Of a stretch of 64,000 nt of DNA, positions 8,213-17,781 are shown in pieces. Positions within the stretch are counted from its first letter, which is position 1. Each line of letters opens with the position of its first letter. The notes under the pieces are model-generated. The model was not told where the DNA came from and searched no databases. It saw only the letters and a list, made by a program, of their open reading frames with translations. Source of the DNA: Aliarcobacter lanthieri (lineage in GTDB: Bacteria; Campylobacterota; Campylobacteria; Campylobacterales; Arcobacteraceae); the NCBI RefSeq assembly GCF_013201625.1, contig NZ_CP053839.1, forward strand, positions 682,001 to 746,000. Reading direction: 5' to 3'. Both the position numbers and the translations under genes were made by a program.

Positions 8213-10792
8213 ATGAATGAGAATATATTTGAAAAAATGACAAATCAACTAGCTGAAACAATAGATTCAAGTGTTGCTTTAGCTTTACATAATAAAAATC
8301 AAGAAGTACAAGTAGTACATCTACTTTGGGCTTTACTAACAAATACAAATTCAGTATTAAATCAATTATTAAATAAAATGAATGTTAATAAGACAGCGAT
8401 TGAACTTGAAGCAAAATCAAATGCTGAAAAACTACCAACTGTTAGTAGTGTAACAAAAGAGAATATAAAACTTTCAAGAGAACTTTATGAAAGTTTCCAA
8501 AAAGCTCAAGGACAAATGGCAAGTAATGGAGATAAATTTATAGCAATTGATACTTGGTTAATTGCAAACTTTGATAATAAAATTTTAAAAGATATTTTAG
8601 GTAAATATATAGACTTAAAAGAGGCAAAAAAAGAACTTGAATCTATGCGTGCTGGAAAACAAATAGATAGCCAAAGTGGAGATGATAATTTAGAAGCTTT
8701 AAGTAAATATGGAATTGACTTAAATAAAAAAGCTATTGATGGTGAACTTGACCCAGTTATTGGAAGAGATGAACAAATTACTAGAATGATGCAAATTTTG
8801 ATAAGAAAAACAAAAAACAATCCAATACTTTTGGGAGAACCAGGAACTGGAAAAACTGCAATTGCTGAAGGACTTGCTCAAAAAATAGTAAATAAAGATG
8901 TTCCTACAAGTTTACTAAATAAAAGAGTAATAGCTCTTGATATGAGTGCTTTAATTGCTGGAGCAAAATATCGAGGTGAATTTGAAGATAGATTAAAATC
9001 AGTTATTGATGAGGTAAAAAAAGCTGGAAATATAATACTTTTCATTGATGAAATTCATACAATCATTGGAGCAGGTGCAAGTGAAGGAAGTATGGATGCT
9101 GCAAATATTTTAAAACCAAGTTTGGCTCGTGGTGAACTTCATACTATTGGTGCAACGACTTTAAAAGAGTATAGAAAATATTTTGAAAAAGATGCTGCAA
9201 TGCAAAGAAGATTTCAACCAGTTAAAGTTGATGAACCAACAGTAAATGAAGCTTTACAAATTTTAAGAGGTATAAAAGAAAGACTTGAAGCGCACCACAA
9301 TGTTATTATAAATGATAGTGCATTAGTTGCAGCTGCAAAACTATCAAATAGATATATAACTGATAGATTTTTACCTGATAAAGCAATAGATTTGATTGAT
9401 GAAGCAGCAGCAGAACTTAAAATGCAAATAGAGAGTGAACCAACAGCCCTTTCAATAATTAAAAGAGAGATTCAAACTTTAAATGTTGAAAAAGAAGCTC
9501 TTAAAATGGAAAAAAATAAGAAAAATGAAGAAAGAGTTGTTGAAATAGAAAAAGAGTTAGCTAATAAAAATGAAGAAAAACAAAGTCTTGAAGCTAGATT
9601 TGAAAATGAAAAACATACATTTAATGCTACAAGTGAACTAAAAGCAAAAATTGAAGAGTTAAAAACAAAAGCAAATATAGCTAAACGTGAATCAAAATTT
9701 GAAGAAGCAGCAAAAATAGAGTATGGAGAAATCCCAGCATTGGAAACAAAAATTAAAGAAAATGCTGAAAAATGGGATAGAATGCAAAAAGAAGGAACAC
9801 TTTTGAGAAATAGTGTTGATGAAGAATCAATTGCAAGTATAGTTTCAAGATGGACAGGAATTCCAGTAAATAAAATGATGGATAGTGAAAAACAGAAAGT
9901 TTTAAAAGTTGAAGAAGTTTTAAAACAAGATGTTATTGGACAAGATGAAGCTATCAAAGCAATTAGCAGAGCAATTAAAAGAAATAAGGCAGGGCTTAGT
10001 GAAACTTCAAGGCCAATTGGGAGTTTTTTATTTTTAGGACCAACCGGAGTTGGTAAAACTGAAAGTGCAAAAACTTTAGCTAAGTTTTTATTTGATGATC
10101 CCAAATCTCTTATAAGATTTGATATGAGTGAATATATGGAAAAACATGCAGTTTCAAGACTTGTTGGAGCAGCTCCAGGTTACATTGGATATGAAGAAGG
10201 TGGGCAATTAACAGAAGCAGTGAGAAGAAAACCATATAGTGTAATTTTATTTGATGAGGTTGAAAAAGCACATCCAGATGTATTTAATATACTTTTACAA
10301 GTACTTGATGATGGAAGATTAACAGATAATAAAGGTGTAACAGTTGATTTTAAAAATACAATTATTATCTTAACTTCAAACATTGGAAGTGCAAGAATTA
10401 TAGAAATTAGTGATAAAGAAGAGAGAAGAAAAGCAGTTTTAGATGAATTAAAAGCATATTTTAGACCAGAATTTCTAAATCGACTTGATGATATTGTAAT
10501 TTTTGAACAATTAAATTTAAATGCTATTACAAATATTGTTGATATATTATTTAATAATATAAAAGAGAAAGTTAAAGAGAAAGATATAACTATATCTTTA
10601 ACACCAAAAGCAAAAGAATATATTGCTAAAATAGGCTTTGATCCAGTTTATGGAGCAAGACCATTAAAAAGAGCAATTTATGAAATTGTTGAAGATAAAC
10701 TTGCAGATTTAATTTTAGAAGATAATATTTCTGAAGGAAGTAAAGTAGAGTTTGATATAAAAGATGATGAAGTTGTTGTAAAAATATCTTAA
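8213..10792 (+). CDS. clpB: ClpB disaggregase chaperone
   Basis: Hexameric AAA+ ATPase that works with DnaK to pull proteins out of aggregates. The 859-residue protein has the N-terminal Clp repeat domain (about 1-150), nucleotide-binding domain 1 with Walker A GEPGTGKT at 208-215 and Walker B ILFIDEIH, the long Lys/Glu-rich middle coiled coil (about 400-530), and domain 2 with Walker A GPTGVGKT at 609-616. The middle coiled coil separates it from ClpA and ClpC. The length is typical. It is a single-gene unit with its own strong promoter and CIRCE operator. Confidence 0.98.
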   Translation: MNENIFEKMTNQLAETIDSSVALALHNKNQEVQVVHLLWALLTNTNSVLNQLLNKMNVNKTAIELEAKSNAEKLPTVSSVTKENIKLSRELYESFQKAQGQMASNGDKFIAIDTWLIANFDNKILKDILGKYIDLKEAKKELESMRAGKQIDSQSGDDNLEALSKYGIDLNKKAIDGELDPVIGRDEQITRMMQILIRKTKNNPILLGEPGTGKTAIAEGLAQKIVNKDVPTSLLNKRVIALDMSALIAGAKYRGEFEDRLKSVIDEVKKAGNIILFIDEIHTIIGAGASEGSMDAANILKPSLARGELHTIGATTLKEYRKYFEKDAAMQRRFQPVKVDEPTVNEALQILRGIKERLEAHHNVIINDSALVAAAKLSNRYITDRFLPDKAIDLIDEAAAELKMQIESEPTALSIIKREIQTLNVEKEALKMEKNKKNEERVVEIEKELANKNEEKQSLEARFENEKHTFNATSELKAKIEELKTKANIAKRESKFEEAAKIEYGEIPALETKIKENAEKWDRMQKEGTLLRNSVDEESIASIVSRWTGIPVNKMMDSEKQKVLKVEEVLKQDVIGQDEAIKAISRAIKRNKAGLSETSRPIGSFLFLGPTGVGKTESAKTLAKFLFDDPKSLIRFDMSEYMEKHAVSRLVGAAPGYIGYEEGGQLTEAVRRKPYSVILFDEVEKAHPDVFNILLQVLDDGRLTDNKGVTVDFKNTIIILTSNIGSARIIEISDKEERRKAVLDELKAYFRPEFLNRLDDIVIFEQLNLNAITNIVDILFNNIKEKVKEKDITISLTPKAKEYIAKIGFDPVYGARPLKRAIYEIVEDKLADLILEDNISEGSKVEFDIKDDEVVVKIS

Positions 10793-10821
10793 ATCTAAAG
10801 ATAATTTAAGTAAAATTTACC

Positions 10822-10827
10822 TATAAT
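10822..10827 (+). promoter_or_regulatory. -10 element upstream of rpmH
   Basis: TATAAT 36 bases ahead of the rpmH ATG in the 71-base gap after clpB. No clear -35 hexamer is seen. It would start the rpmH-rnpA-yidD-yidC-jag-mnmE unit. An AGGAAAG ribosome site follows at 10850-10856. Confidence 0.6.
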
Positions 10828-10863
10828 CCACAACTTATTTCGCAATTTTGAGGAAAGACTAAG

Positions 10864-10998
10864 ATGAAAAGAACATATCAACCACATAATACTCCTAGAA
10901 AAAGAACTCACGGGTTCAGAGTAAGAATGGCTACTAAAAATGGTAGAAGAGTAATTAATGCTAGAAGAGCTAAAGGTAGAAAAAGATTAGCTGTTTAA
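10864..10998 (+). CDS. rpmH: 50S ribosomal protein L34
   Basis: This 44-residue basic protein is the whole L34: it starts [20 protein letters not shown] and ends [11 protein letters not shown], the invariant L34 pattern. It is the first gene of the conserved rpmH-rnpA-yidD-yidC block found near many bacterial origins. Its 3' end overlaps the proposed rnpA start by 13 bases. It is too short for usual ORF cut-offs but is unmistakable. Confidence 0.98.
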   Translation: MKRTYQPHNTPRKRTHGFRVRMATKNGRRVINARRAKGRKRLAV

Positions 10999-11321
10999 GC
11001 AAAGAGTATAGATTAAATACTCAAAAAGATTTTTCAAAACTATATAAGAGCGGCAAAAGTTGGCATACTGCTAGCTTTGTCGCTTTTTTTGATTTACAAC
11101 CTACAATAAAAATAGCTTTTGTTGCTTCAAAAAAAATAGGAAATGCTGTTGAGCGAAACCTTGCAAGAAGAAGAATGCGAGCTATACTTTTGACTTTTGA
11201 TAATAAAATAAAAAATGGTAATTATATCTTCGTTGCAAAAGCATCAATAAAAAATAGAAGTTTTTTAGAACTAAAAAAAGATTTTGATTTTGCTATAAGA
11301 AGATTAGAATTGCTTAAATGA
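10986..11321 (+). CDS. rnpA: Ribonuclease P protein component, apparent ATT start
   Basis: Protein subunit of RNase P, which matures tRNA 5' ends with the M1 RNA. The frame reads [20 protein letters not shown] and continues to the RnpA signature [18 protein letters not shown] and ends LELLK. The frame is closed upstream by TAG at 10977, and no ATG, GTG or TTG occurs before the ATG inside the signature at 11175. The only near-cognate codon is ATT at 10986, with an AAAGGT ribosome site (10972-10977) 8 bases upstream; this gives 111 residues, the usual RnpA size. It overlaps rpmH by 13 bases and yidD by 4. The gene is certain; the start is inferred. Confidence 0.9.
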   Translation: MSCLSKEYRLNTQKDFSKLYKSGKSWHTASFVAFFDLQPTIKIAFVASKKIGNAVERNLARRRMRAILLTFDNKIKNGNYIFVAKASIKNRSFLELKKDFDFAIRRLELLK

Positions 11322-11644
11322 GAACTTTTTTTAAGTACTTAATAAGATTTTATCAAAAATATTTATCTGTAATATCTTTTGGTTCGTGTAGATATTATCC
11401 AACTTGTTCACAATATGCATTATGGCAACTTGACAATAATGGGTTTTTTAAGGCATTTTATTTTACAATATTACGCATTTTAAAGTGCAACCAACTTTTT
11501 GATGGTGGATTTGATTATCCCGTTATAAATAAGTTGAGAGCAAATAAAAATATCAATTATAAAAAAATAAAAATAATATATTGGTATATTCCATTAAATA
11601 ATGGAAAGTATTTAGTAGTAAAAAACAGGGAGTGGAATAAATAG
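11318..11644 (+). CDS. yidD: YidD membrane protein insertion efficiency factor
   Basis: Small amphipathic inner-membrane-associated protein that helps YidC insert membrane proteins. The 108-residue product carries the family signature RFYQKYLSV and SCRYYPTCSQYA with its two conserved cysteines, then the GGFDYPV motif. The C-terminus is some 30 residues longer than the shortest homologues. Its ATG overlaps the rnpA stop (ATGA), and yidC starts one base after its stop, so the three are co-translated. Confidence 0.94.
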   Translation: MRTFFKYLIRFYQKYLSVISFGSCRYYPTCSQYALWQLDNNGFFKAFYFTILRILKCNQLFDGGFDYPVINKLRANKNINYKKIKIIYWYIPLNNGKYLVVKNREWNK

Positions 11645-11645
11645 A

Positions 11646-13241
11646 ATGAGTAATTATAATCAAGGTAATGGTATGCAAAAGCGACTGATTTTAATGACAG
11701 TATTAGTTTTTGTATTTTTTATAGCATATGAGTTTTTGGTTTTAAAACCACAAAAAGAAGAGCGTATGGCTCAAGCTAAAATTGAGCAAGAAAAAGAACA
11801 AAATGCAGCCCCCGAAGTAGTTAGCACAAATATTGAAACAAATCAAGTAAATAGTGCAAATGCTCCAGTAGTTGAAGATCAAACAAGTAAAAATATCATC
11901 ACTACGATAAAAACAGCAAAAAATATTATTGAAATAGATAATTTAGGAAGAGTTGCACAAGTAACTTTAATGGAAGAAAAGTATAAAGATGACCATGGAA
12001 ATCAAATAAAGCTTTTTAAATCTAATCAATTAAAACCATTAGAAGTTAGATTTAGTAATAGAAATGTAAATAATGAAGCTTTTAAAGTAGATATGATAGC
12101 AAGTTCATCAAATCTTGATGCAACATCACAAAAACAAGAATTAACTTTAACACAAACTTTAAGTAATACAGTTTTAACTAAAAAGTTTATTTTCTATCCA
12201 GATGGGCACTATGATTTAGAAGTGAGTTCTACAAATAATGAACAGTTTTTTATCACAAATGGCTTTAGACCAGATGTAATTGCAGATATGTATGCAGTAC
12301 ATGGATTTATGGCAAAATTAAGTGATGATGTTTTAGAAGTAACAGAAGACAAAGGTTTAAAAAATAATAAAGATTTAATTGGACTTAAGTTCATATCAAA
12401 CTTTGATAGATATTATGCAACAGTTATTTATAACTTCCAAAAATCTTTAGCTATTACACTTATGCCAGATGAGAACAATAATCCTCAAGCATTTATTCAT
12501 GCAAATAGTGGTATAAATTTTAGTGGATTTATGGGACCAAAAAATTATAAAGATTTAGAAGCTTTAAATAAAGAATTGATTGATGTAATTGATTATGGTT
12601 GGTTTACATTTATTGCAAAACCAATGTTTACTCTTCTTCAATTTATACAAAGTTATGTTGGAAATTGGGGTTGGACAATCGTTATCTTAACAATTTTAGT
12701 TAAACTTGTTTTATATCCTTTATCATATAAAGGTATGGTGTCTATGCAAAAACTTAAAGAATTAGCACCAAAAATGAAAGAAATTCAACAAAAATACAAA
12801 GATGATAAACAAAAACAATCTATGCATATGATGGAACTTTATAAAAAACATGGTGCTAATCCAATGGGTGGTTGTTTACCATTACTTTTACAAATTCCAG
12901 TATTCTTTGCGATATATAGAGTTTTAATTAATGCTATTGAGTTAAAAGGTGCAGAGTGGATTTTATGGATACATGATTTAGCTGAGATGGATCCATACTT
13001 TGTTTTACCAATTTTGATGGGTCTTACAATGTTTATCCAACAAAAAATTACACCAACAGCAGTACAAGATGAGTTGCAAAAGAAAATATTCCAAATGTTA
13101 CCGATTATTTTCACATTCTTCTTTATATGGTTCCCAGCAGGATTAACTTTATACTGGTTTGTAAATAACTTATTTACTATTGCTCAACAATATACTATGA
13201 ATAGAATATTTGAGAGAAAAAGAGTCGCAAAAGCTAACTAA
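11646..13241 (+). CDS. yidC: YidC membrane protein insertase
   Basis: Inserts and folds inner-membrane proteins alone or with SecYEG. The 531-residue protein has an N-terminal membrane helix (about 13-30), a large periplasmic domain with a Glu/Gln/Asn-rich linker, and the conserved C-terminal membrane core with about five helices starting near residue 320. The core shows VKLVLYPLSYKGMVSMQKLK, the coiled cytoplasmic loop KMKEIQQKYKDDKQK and the CLPLLLQIPVFFAIY helix. This is the Gram-negative type. It sits in the conserved order yidD-yidC-jag. Confidence 0.97.
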   Translation: MSNYNQGNGMQKRLILMTVLVFVFFIAYEFLVLKPQKEERMAQAKIEQEKEQNAAPEVVSTNIETNQVNSANAPVVEDQTSKNIITTIKTAKNIIEIDNLGRVAQVTLMEEKYKDDHGNQIKLFKSNQLKPLEVRFSNRNVNNEAFKVDMIASSSNLDATSQKQELTLTQTLSNTVLTKKFIFYPDGHYDLEVSSTNNEQFFITNGFRPDVIADMYAVHGFMAKLSDDVLEVTEDKGLKNNKDLIGLKFISNFDRYYATVIYNFQKSLAITLMPDENNNPQAFIHANSGINFSGFMGPKNYKDLEALNKELIDVIDYGWFTFIAKPMFTLLQFIQSYVGNWGWTIVILTILVKLVLYPLSYKGMVSMQKLKELAPKMKEIQQKYKDDKQKQSMHMMELYKKHGANPMGGCLPLLLQIPVFFAIYRVLINAIELKGAEWILWIHDLAEMDPYFVLPILMGLTMFIQQKITPTAVQDELQKKIFQMLPIIFTFFFIWFPAGLTLYWFVNNLFTIAQQYTMNRIFERKRVAKAN

Positions 13242-13254
13242 GTAGGAAAAGTTT

Positions 13255-14124
13255 ATGAAAAAGTTTGAAGCTGAAAGTTTAGAAAAAGTTTATGAATTAG
13301 CGACTTTAGAGTTTAATTGCTCAATTACAGAACTTGTAATTGAAGTAATTCAACAACCAAGTAGTGGATTTTTAGGTTTTGGAAAGAAAAAAGCTATTAT
13401 TTGTGCTTATTGTAAAACACAAAAAGAACAAGATGGTTTTGGTACAAAATCTTATAAAAATAAAAATATAAAAATTGAAGATGTAAGTTCAAGAATAGAG
13501 AACTCTAATCAAAGTATATTTGAAGAAGAAAAAGATGTAAAAACTGAAGAAATTATCTCAAAAGTTCCAAAAGTTGAATCAAAAGAGAAAATTTTTGATA
13601 ATTTCTATTGTGATAATAATTCAAATGAAATATCAAAGATTATTATAAAAAAATCTAGAGAAGATATTTTAAAAGAAGTAAAAGAGGGGTTAAATCTTTT
13701 ATTTGATAGAACTTGCTTTAAATTAGATGATATAAAAGTATCTTTCTATGATGATGAAACTTTATACATAGAATTTTTAGGTGAAGATTCTGCTTTATTA
13801 ATAGGAAAAGAAGGATATAGATATAAGGCTTTATCATATATTTTATTTAATTGGATAAATGATAAATATGGACTTATGTTAAGACTTGAAGTTGCAGAAT
13901 TTCTTAAAAACCAAGAAGAAGCTATAGGTATATATCTAAATCCTGTGATTGAGTTGATAAAAGATAAAGGTAGTTTTAAAACAAAACCTTTAGATGGTAT
14001 TTTAGTACATATTGCACTAAAAAGATTAAGAGAAGAATTCCCTAATAAATATGTTGCCGTTAAGACAAATATAAAAGGTGAAAAATATGTACTTGTGAAT
14101 GAGTACAAACAAAAAGATGAGTAA
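13255..14124 (+). CDS. jag: Jag/KhpB-type RNA-binding protein
   Basis: Cytoplasmic RNA-binding protein usually encoded next to yidC. The 289-residue product starts with a Jag_N domain (about 1-50, with SGFLGFGKKKA), has an acidic, Lys-rich middle of about 100 residues, a KH-like domain around 150-215 (FLGEDSALLIGKEGYRYKAL includes the GxxG-type loop GKEG), and an R3H-like C-terminus (LKRLREEFPNKYVAVKTN). In other bacteria KhpB binds RNA with KhpA. Its 3' end overlaps mnmE by 8 bases when mnmE starts at 14117. Confidence 0.88.
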   Translation: MKKFEAESLEKVYELATLEFNCSITELVIEVIQQPSSGFLGFGKKKAIICAYCKTQKEQDGFGTKSYKNKNIKIEDVSSRIENSNQSIFEEEKDVKTEEIISKVPKVESKEKIFDNFYCDNNSNEISKIIIKKSREDILKEVKEGLNLLFDRTCFKLDDIKVSFYDDETLYIEFLGEDSALLIGKEGYRYKALSYILFNWINDKYGLMLRLEVAEFLKNQEEAIGIYLNPVIELIKDKGSFKTKPLDGILVHIALKRLREEFPNKYVAVKTNIKGEKYVLVNEYKQKDE

Positions 14125-15469
14125 TTTTACTTTTGACGATACTATTGTAGCTATTGCTACTGCTTCTGGAATTGGTTCTATTTCAATAGTGCGAGTTTCA
14201 GGAGAAAAAGCTCTTGAAATAGCTTTAAAAATTTCAAAAAGAGAGAGTTTAACTCCTCGTTTTGCAACGCTATCCTATTTATATGATTCAAATAACGAAC
14301 TAATAGATGAAGCTCTAATTTTATATTTTAAAGCACCTTTTTCATTTACAGGAGAAGATATTGTTGAGTTTCAATGTCATGGTGGAGTTGCTATTGCAAA
14401 TTTAGTTATTGACACTGTTTTAGACTTTGGTGCTAGAATGGCAAATGCTGGAGAATTTTCTAAAAGGGCCTTTTTAAATAATAAAATTGATTTGAGTAAA
14501 GCTGAAGCTATATCTAAAATAATTGAAGCAAAAAGTAGTGATGCTGTAAAACTTTTAGCTAGACAGTTAAAGGGTGAATTAAAAGATTTTGTTGAAGATA
14601 TAAGAGAAGATTTACTCTTTATGTTAGCTTATACTGAAGTTAGCATAGATTATGCAGAAGAGGATTTACCTACAGATATCTTTGAAAAAATAGAACAAAA
14701 GATAGAACATATTACTTCTAAGTTAACAAATACTTTGGAAGCTAGTCGTAGAAGAGAAGGTATGATTACTGGATTTAAAGTTGCTATTATTGGAAAACCA
14801 AATGTTGGTAAATCAAGCCTTTTAAATAAACTTTTAAACTATGATAGAGCAATAATTAGTGATATTGCAGGAACTACAAGAGATACTATTGAAGAAAGTG
14901 TCAAAATAGGAACTCATATTATAAAAATAGTTGATACAGCTGGTATTAGAGAAGATACAAGTGATATAATAGAACAAATTGGAATAGAAAAATCTATTCA
15001 AGCAGTAGATGAAGCTGATATTGTAGTTGCTTTATTTGATAATAGTAAAATTATTGATAATGAAGATGAAAAAATATTAAATCTTTTAGATGAAAATAGT
15101 GATAAAAATATTATAAAAGTTTTAAATAAATCAGATTTAGATAATTATTTTGATAAAAATATATTAGGTGATTTTATAGAGATTTCAACAAAAGACAATA
15201 TTAATTTACTTATAAAAAAAGTTGAAAAAATCTTAGATGAAAATACACAAGAAGATGAATTAACTTTAGTTTCAAAAAGACAAATTATAAGTGTAGAAAA
15301 TTGTTTAGGAAATATAAATTTAGCAAAGAATCCACTTTATAGCGGAGAGTTAGAGTTTTTTGCTCACTATATAACAGAAGCATTATATGAGATTTCTTCT
15401 ATAACTCGTCCTTATGAAAATGATGAGATGTTAGATGTAATGTTTGGTGAATTTTGTTTAGGAAAATAG
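14117..15469 (+). CDS. mnmE: tRNA modification GTPase MnmE
   Basis: With MnmG it makes the 5-carboxymethylaminomethyl group on wobble uridine of certain tRNAs. The protein has the folate-binding N-domain (DDTIVAIATASGIGSISIVR), a helical domain, an inserted G domain with G1 GKPNVGKSS at 226-233 and G2/G3 (GTTRDTI, DTAGI), and the invariant C-terminal FCLGK with the catalytic Cys. I chose ATG 14117 (450 residues) because MSNFTF is the expected N-terminus; an in-frame ATG at 14099 would add six residues. It closes the rpmH-to-mnmE unit. Confidence 0.96.
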   Translation: MSNFTFDDTIVAIATASGIGSISIVRVSGEKALEIALKISKRESLTPRFATLSYLYDSNNELIDEALILYFKAPFSFTGEDIVEFQCHGGVAIANLVIDTVLDFGARMANAGEFSKRAFLNNKIDLSKAEAISKIIEAKSSDAVKLLARQLKGELKDFVEDIREDLLFMLAYTEVSIDYAEEDLPTDIFEKIEQKIEHITSKLTNTLEASRRREGMITGFKVAIIGKPNVGKSSLLNKLLNYDRAIISDIAGTTRDTIEESVKIGTHIIKIVDTAGIREDTSDIIEQIGIEKSIQAVDEADIVVALFDNSKIIDNEDEKILNLLDENSDKNIIKVLNKSDLDNYFDKNILGDFIEISTKDNINLLIKKVEKILDENTQEDELTLVSKRQIISVENCLGNINLAKNPLYSGELEFFAHYITEALYEISSITRPYENDEMLDVMFGEFCLGK

Positions 15470-15470
15470 T

Positions 15471-15881
15471 ATGAAAAAGTTTTTAATTTTAGTATTGCTT
15501 TTAATATCTACAAATCTATTTGCAGATAAATGGGATGAATTTTTAAAAGATAGTGGTTTCCCAAAAAAAGTTGTTGATGATGGAAGTTTAGTAACTGGTA
15601 AAATTTTAGATGCTGTTATTACTTATCAAATAAAAAATAATGATGGTATAAAAGGTAACTTTGAAAACAATGATAGTGCAAAAGTAACTATTAAAAATAA
15701 AAAGGGTGAAGTTTTATCTACAAATGAATTCTTAAGTGTAAAAGAATTAAGAAATTGGGGGAAAGATAATTTTATTGAGATCTTTTCTTTTGTTATTGGA
15801 GATAGACAACTTGATTCAAAGACTTTAATGGAGCTAACAAATTTAGCAACAACAGCTTTAATGGATAAAAATATAAAGTAA
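15471..15881 (+). CDS. Small exported protein, unknown function
   Basis: I do not recognise the family. The 136-residue product has a clear Sec signal peptide (KKFLILVLLLISTNLFA, cleavage probably after Ala18). The mature part is about 118 residues, polar, without cysteines or further membrane segments. It starts one base after the mnmE stop, so it is probably co-transcribed with mnmE. It ends in a hairpin shared with the convergent sixA gene. A periplasmic location is inferred from the signal peptide alone. Confidence 0.6.
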   Translation: MKKFLILVLLLISTNLFADKWDEFLKDSGFPKKVVDDGSLVTGKILDAVITYQIKNNDGIKGNFENNDSAKVTIKNKKGEVLSTNEFLSVKELRNWGKDNFIEIFSFVIGDRQLDSKTLMELTNLATTALMDKNIK

Positions 15882-15900
15882 GCTATTTTTTATAGCTTAC
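15878..15900. terminator. Bidirectional terminator between the exported protein gene and sixA
   Basis: A perfect 9-bp stem GTAAGCTAT/ATAGCTTAC with a TTTTT loop. It includes the stop codons of both converging genes (15879-15881 on plus, 15883-15885 on minus), so it would stop transcription from either side. Confidence 0.6.
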
Positions 15901-16356
15901 CATTGTTGCATTAGTTTTATCTATATCTATCCAACTATTGCAATCAAAATCTATTTGCATTATTGCACCTTCCTCAAACTTCTCTTTAAGTCCTACTAAA
16001 GTTATAGCTAGGGCTGTTAAAGATGGATTATGTCCTACTAAAATCATACTATCTACTGTATCGTAAGTATAAGTTATCGTTTCAATCATCTCATTTACAA
16101 ATGCCATATATAAAACCTCATTTAACATAATAGTTTTATCATAATTTAATTCTTTTGCAAAGATCTCAGCTGTTTGTCTAGTCCTTATAGCTGGACTTGA
16201 AACTATTAAATCTATATTTGGATTAGATTTTGCTAGTTCTTTTGCCATGTCTTTAGCTTTTTGTTTTCCCTCTTCTGTAAGTTCTATATCATAGTCATAC
16301 TCATTTGAACTTTCTCTATCTTTTTTTGTATGTCTTATAATAAAAAGTCTTTTCAT
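15883..16356 (-). CDS. sixA: SixA-type phosphohistidine phosphatase
   Basis: Histidine-phosphatase superfamily enzyme. The 157-residue product begins MKRLFIIRHTKKDRES, with the catalytic RH motif at residues 8-9, has SSPAIRTRQTAEIFAKEL with the second arginine, and the second active-site histidine in MILVGHNPSLTALA. Size and motifs match SixA, which removes phosphate from phosphohistidine proteins such as the Hpt domain of ArcB or PTS components. The physiological target here is unknown. A strong GAGGGG ribosome site precedes the ATG. Confidence 0.85.
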   Translation of the reverse strand: MKRLFIIRHTKKDRESSNEYDYDIELTEEGKQKAKDMAKELAKSNPNIDLIVSSPAIRTRQTAEIFAKELNYDKTIMLNEVLYMAFVNEMIETITYTYDTVDSMILVGHNPSLTALAITLVGLKEKFEEGAIMQIDFDCNSWIDIDKTNATMVSYKK

Positions 16357-16509
16357 TTTCCCCTCTTTAATAAAATAATTCTTTTAATTGTTGTTTTTTG
16401 ATATAAGATTGTTTTAGATTTAACTATTCTCAATATTTTCGAATTTTAACCATACTTTTATAAATAAAATATAAAATTATAAAAAAAGTTATTAGAAAGT
16501 TGGATTATA

Positions 16510-17196
16510 TTGAAGAAAATAATAAAAAGTCTATTTTATATCTTATTCGGAGTATTTTTATTCTTATTTTTTTATATTTTAGCTGAATACTTTTTATCAA
16601 GAATTAGTCAAAATTATGAATTAACTAGCAATGATTATATGATTTACATAAAATCAAACGGTGTGCACACAGATATAGTATTACCTCTAGAAAACAATAT
16701 AATTAAATGGAATGAATTTTTTCCTTTTGAAGATACAAAAAGTAAGAATAAAGATTTTGAATATATATCTATTGGTTGGGGAGATAAAGGCTTTTATTTG
16801 GATACACCAACTTGGTCTGAACTAAAAGTTTCAACAGCACTTATTGCTGGTACAGGACTTGGAAATGCAGCATTACATATTACTTATTATAAAGATATAA
16901 TTAAAGATGATTTAACTTATCCTATAAATATTTCAAGAGAACAATACTTATCAATAGTTCAAAGTATAATTGCCTCATTACAATATGAAAATAATAAACC
17001 AATAAATATAAAAACAACTTCACAATATGGAGAAAATGACTCTTTTTATGAAGCTATTGGAAGTTATAGTATTTTTCATACTTGTAATACTTGGACAAAT
17101 AAAGTTTTAAAAAAAGCAAATCTTCCTTCTGCAAAATGGGTAGCTTTTGATGATGGAATTTTATATCAGTATAAAAGAATCACTATTAGAAATTAA
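16510..17196 (+). CDS. DUF2459/TIGR02117-like membrane-anchored protein
   Basis: Matches what I know of the TIGR02117 (DUF2459) family by the motif SNGVHTDIVLP (about residues 50-60), by SIGWGDKGFYLDTPTW and by a late FHTCNTWTNKVL segment. The 228-residue protein has one N-terminal membrane helix (about 8-28) and an outside domain. The conserved Cys-Asn in HTCNTWTN and the His in GVHTD look like parts of an active site, but no function is established that I know of. The start is TTG at 16510, since no ATG precedes the membrane helix. It stands alone between sixA and the HTH gene. Confidence 0.7.
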   Translation: MKKIIKSLFYILFGVFLFLFFYILAEYFLSRISQNYELTSNDYMIYIKSNGVHTDIVLPLENNIIKWNEFFPFEDTKSKNKDFEYISIGWGDKGFYLDTPTWSELKVSTALIAGTGLGNAALHITYYKDIIKDDLTYPINISREQYLSIVQSIIASLQYENNKPINIKTTSQYGENDSFYEAIGSYSIFHTCNTWTNKVLKKANLPSAKWVAFDDGILYQYKRITIRN

Positions 17197-17209
17197 AATT
17201 CTTTATGTA

Positions 17210-17656
17210 CTAGAAATCTAAATTATCTAGTTTTTTATACTCTTTAAGTCTTTCTATTAGCTTTTTTATAAAACTATTTGGAGCATAGTTTAAAAGATCT
17301 TTTAACTCTTTCAAATGAATATTTATATCTGTATTTGGTTTATCAATCAAATTTTTGATATATTCAAAATCTGTTTTTTGAATATTTTTTATAAGATAGT
17401 TTATATATCTTTTTTTTGAATAACTTGAAGTATCAAAAAGTTCTTGTTCTGAAATATTTAATGTTTCAGCTATATAAGGTATTAGTTCAATAGGAATAGT
17501 TATTCTTCCAGATAAGTAGCTGTAAATTGTATTTTCAGATGGTATTTCACCAGTTGACTTTAGCTTTGGTTCTATATCTCTTAATTTTTGTGAAAATTCT
17601 CTTTTTGTAAGCTTTTGCTCTTTTAAAATGTTGTTTAATCTCTCCCAAACTTCCAT
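17210..17656 (-). CDS. XRE/Cro-like helix-turn-helix regulator
   Basis: The first 75 residues read as a Cro/C1-type DNA-binding fold: a first helix (VWERLNNILKEQ), helix-turn-helix (LTKREFSQKL ... SENTIYSYLSGRITIPIELI) and a helix with IAETLNISEQELF. The remaining 70 residues are helical and Lys/Leu-rich, possibly for dimer formation. It is 148 residues and has no recognised sensor domain. It is divergent from the large hook-protein gene, and the region between them holds a tandem repeat that could be its operator. Direct control of the hook gene is inference. Confidence 0.75.
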   Translation of the reverse strand: MEVWERLNNILKEQKLTKREFSQKLRDIEPKLKSTGEIPSENTIYSYLSGRITIPIELIPYIAETLNISEQELFDTSSYSKKRYINYLIKNIQKTDFEYIKNLIDKPNTDINIHLKELKDLLNYAPNSFIKKLIERLKEYKKLDNLDF

Positions 17657-17681
17657 TTTTTACCCTATTTTTCTAAGTATA

Positions 17682-17724
17682 TTAATAAAATAAATTTGCT
17701 TGTTAATAAAATATAATTTGCTTT
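17682..17724. repeat. Tandem 21-base direct repeat in the HTH/hook divergent region
   Basis: Copy one (17682-17702) and copy two (17703-17724) both read TTAATAAAATA then AATTTGCTT, differing by one inserted T in the second copy. They are directly adjacent with a 21-base register, two helical turns, which suits a dimeric regulator bound twice on one DNA face. It lies 26 bases before the HTH start and 58 before the hook gene. Confidence 0.55.
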
Positions 17725-17781
17725 ATCATCCAATCAATTTTGCAATGATTATAAATATATAAAAAACTAAAAGGATAGATT

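Noticed and set aside
9472-10104. Minus-strand ORF of 210 residues
   Set aside because: Antisense shadow of clpB, Ser/Phe-rich, without ribosome site or recognisable motif; clpB is certain.
10793-10863. Possible replication origin near rpmH, as in many bacteria
   Set aside because: No cluster of DnaA boxes, and dnaA and dnaN are not in the window; rpmH-rnpA-yidC alone does not mark oriC in this phylum.
17657-17781. Possible sigma54 promoter between the HTH gene and the hook gene
   Set aside because: The only TTGG...GC arrangement (minus strand) has 8 instead of 10 bases between GG and GC, so it does not meet the consensus.
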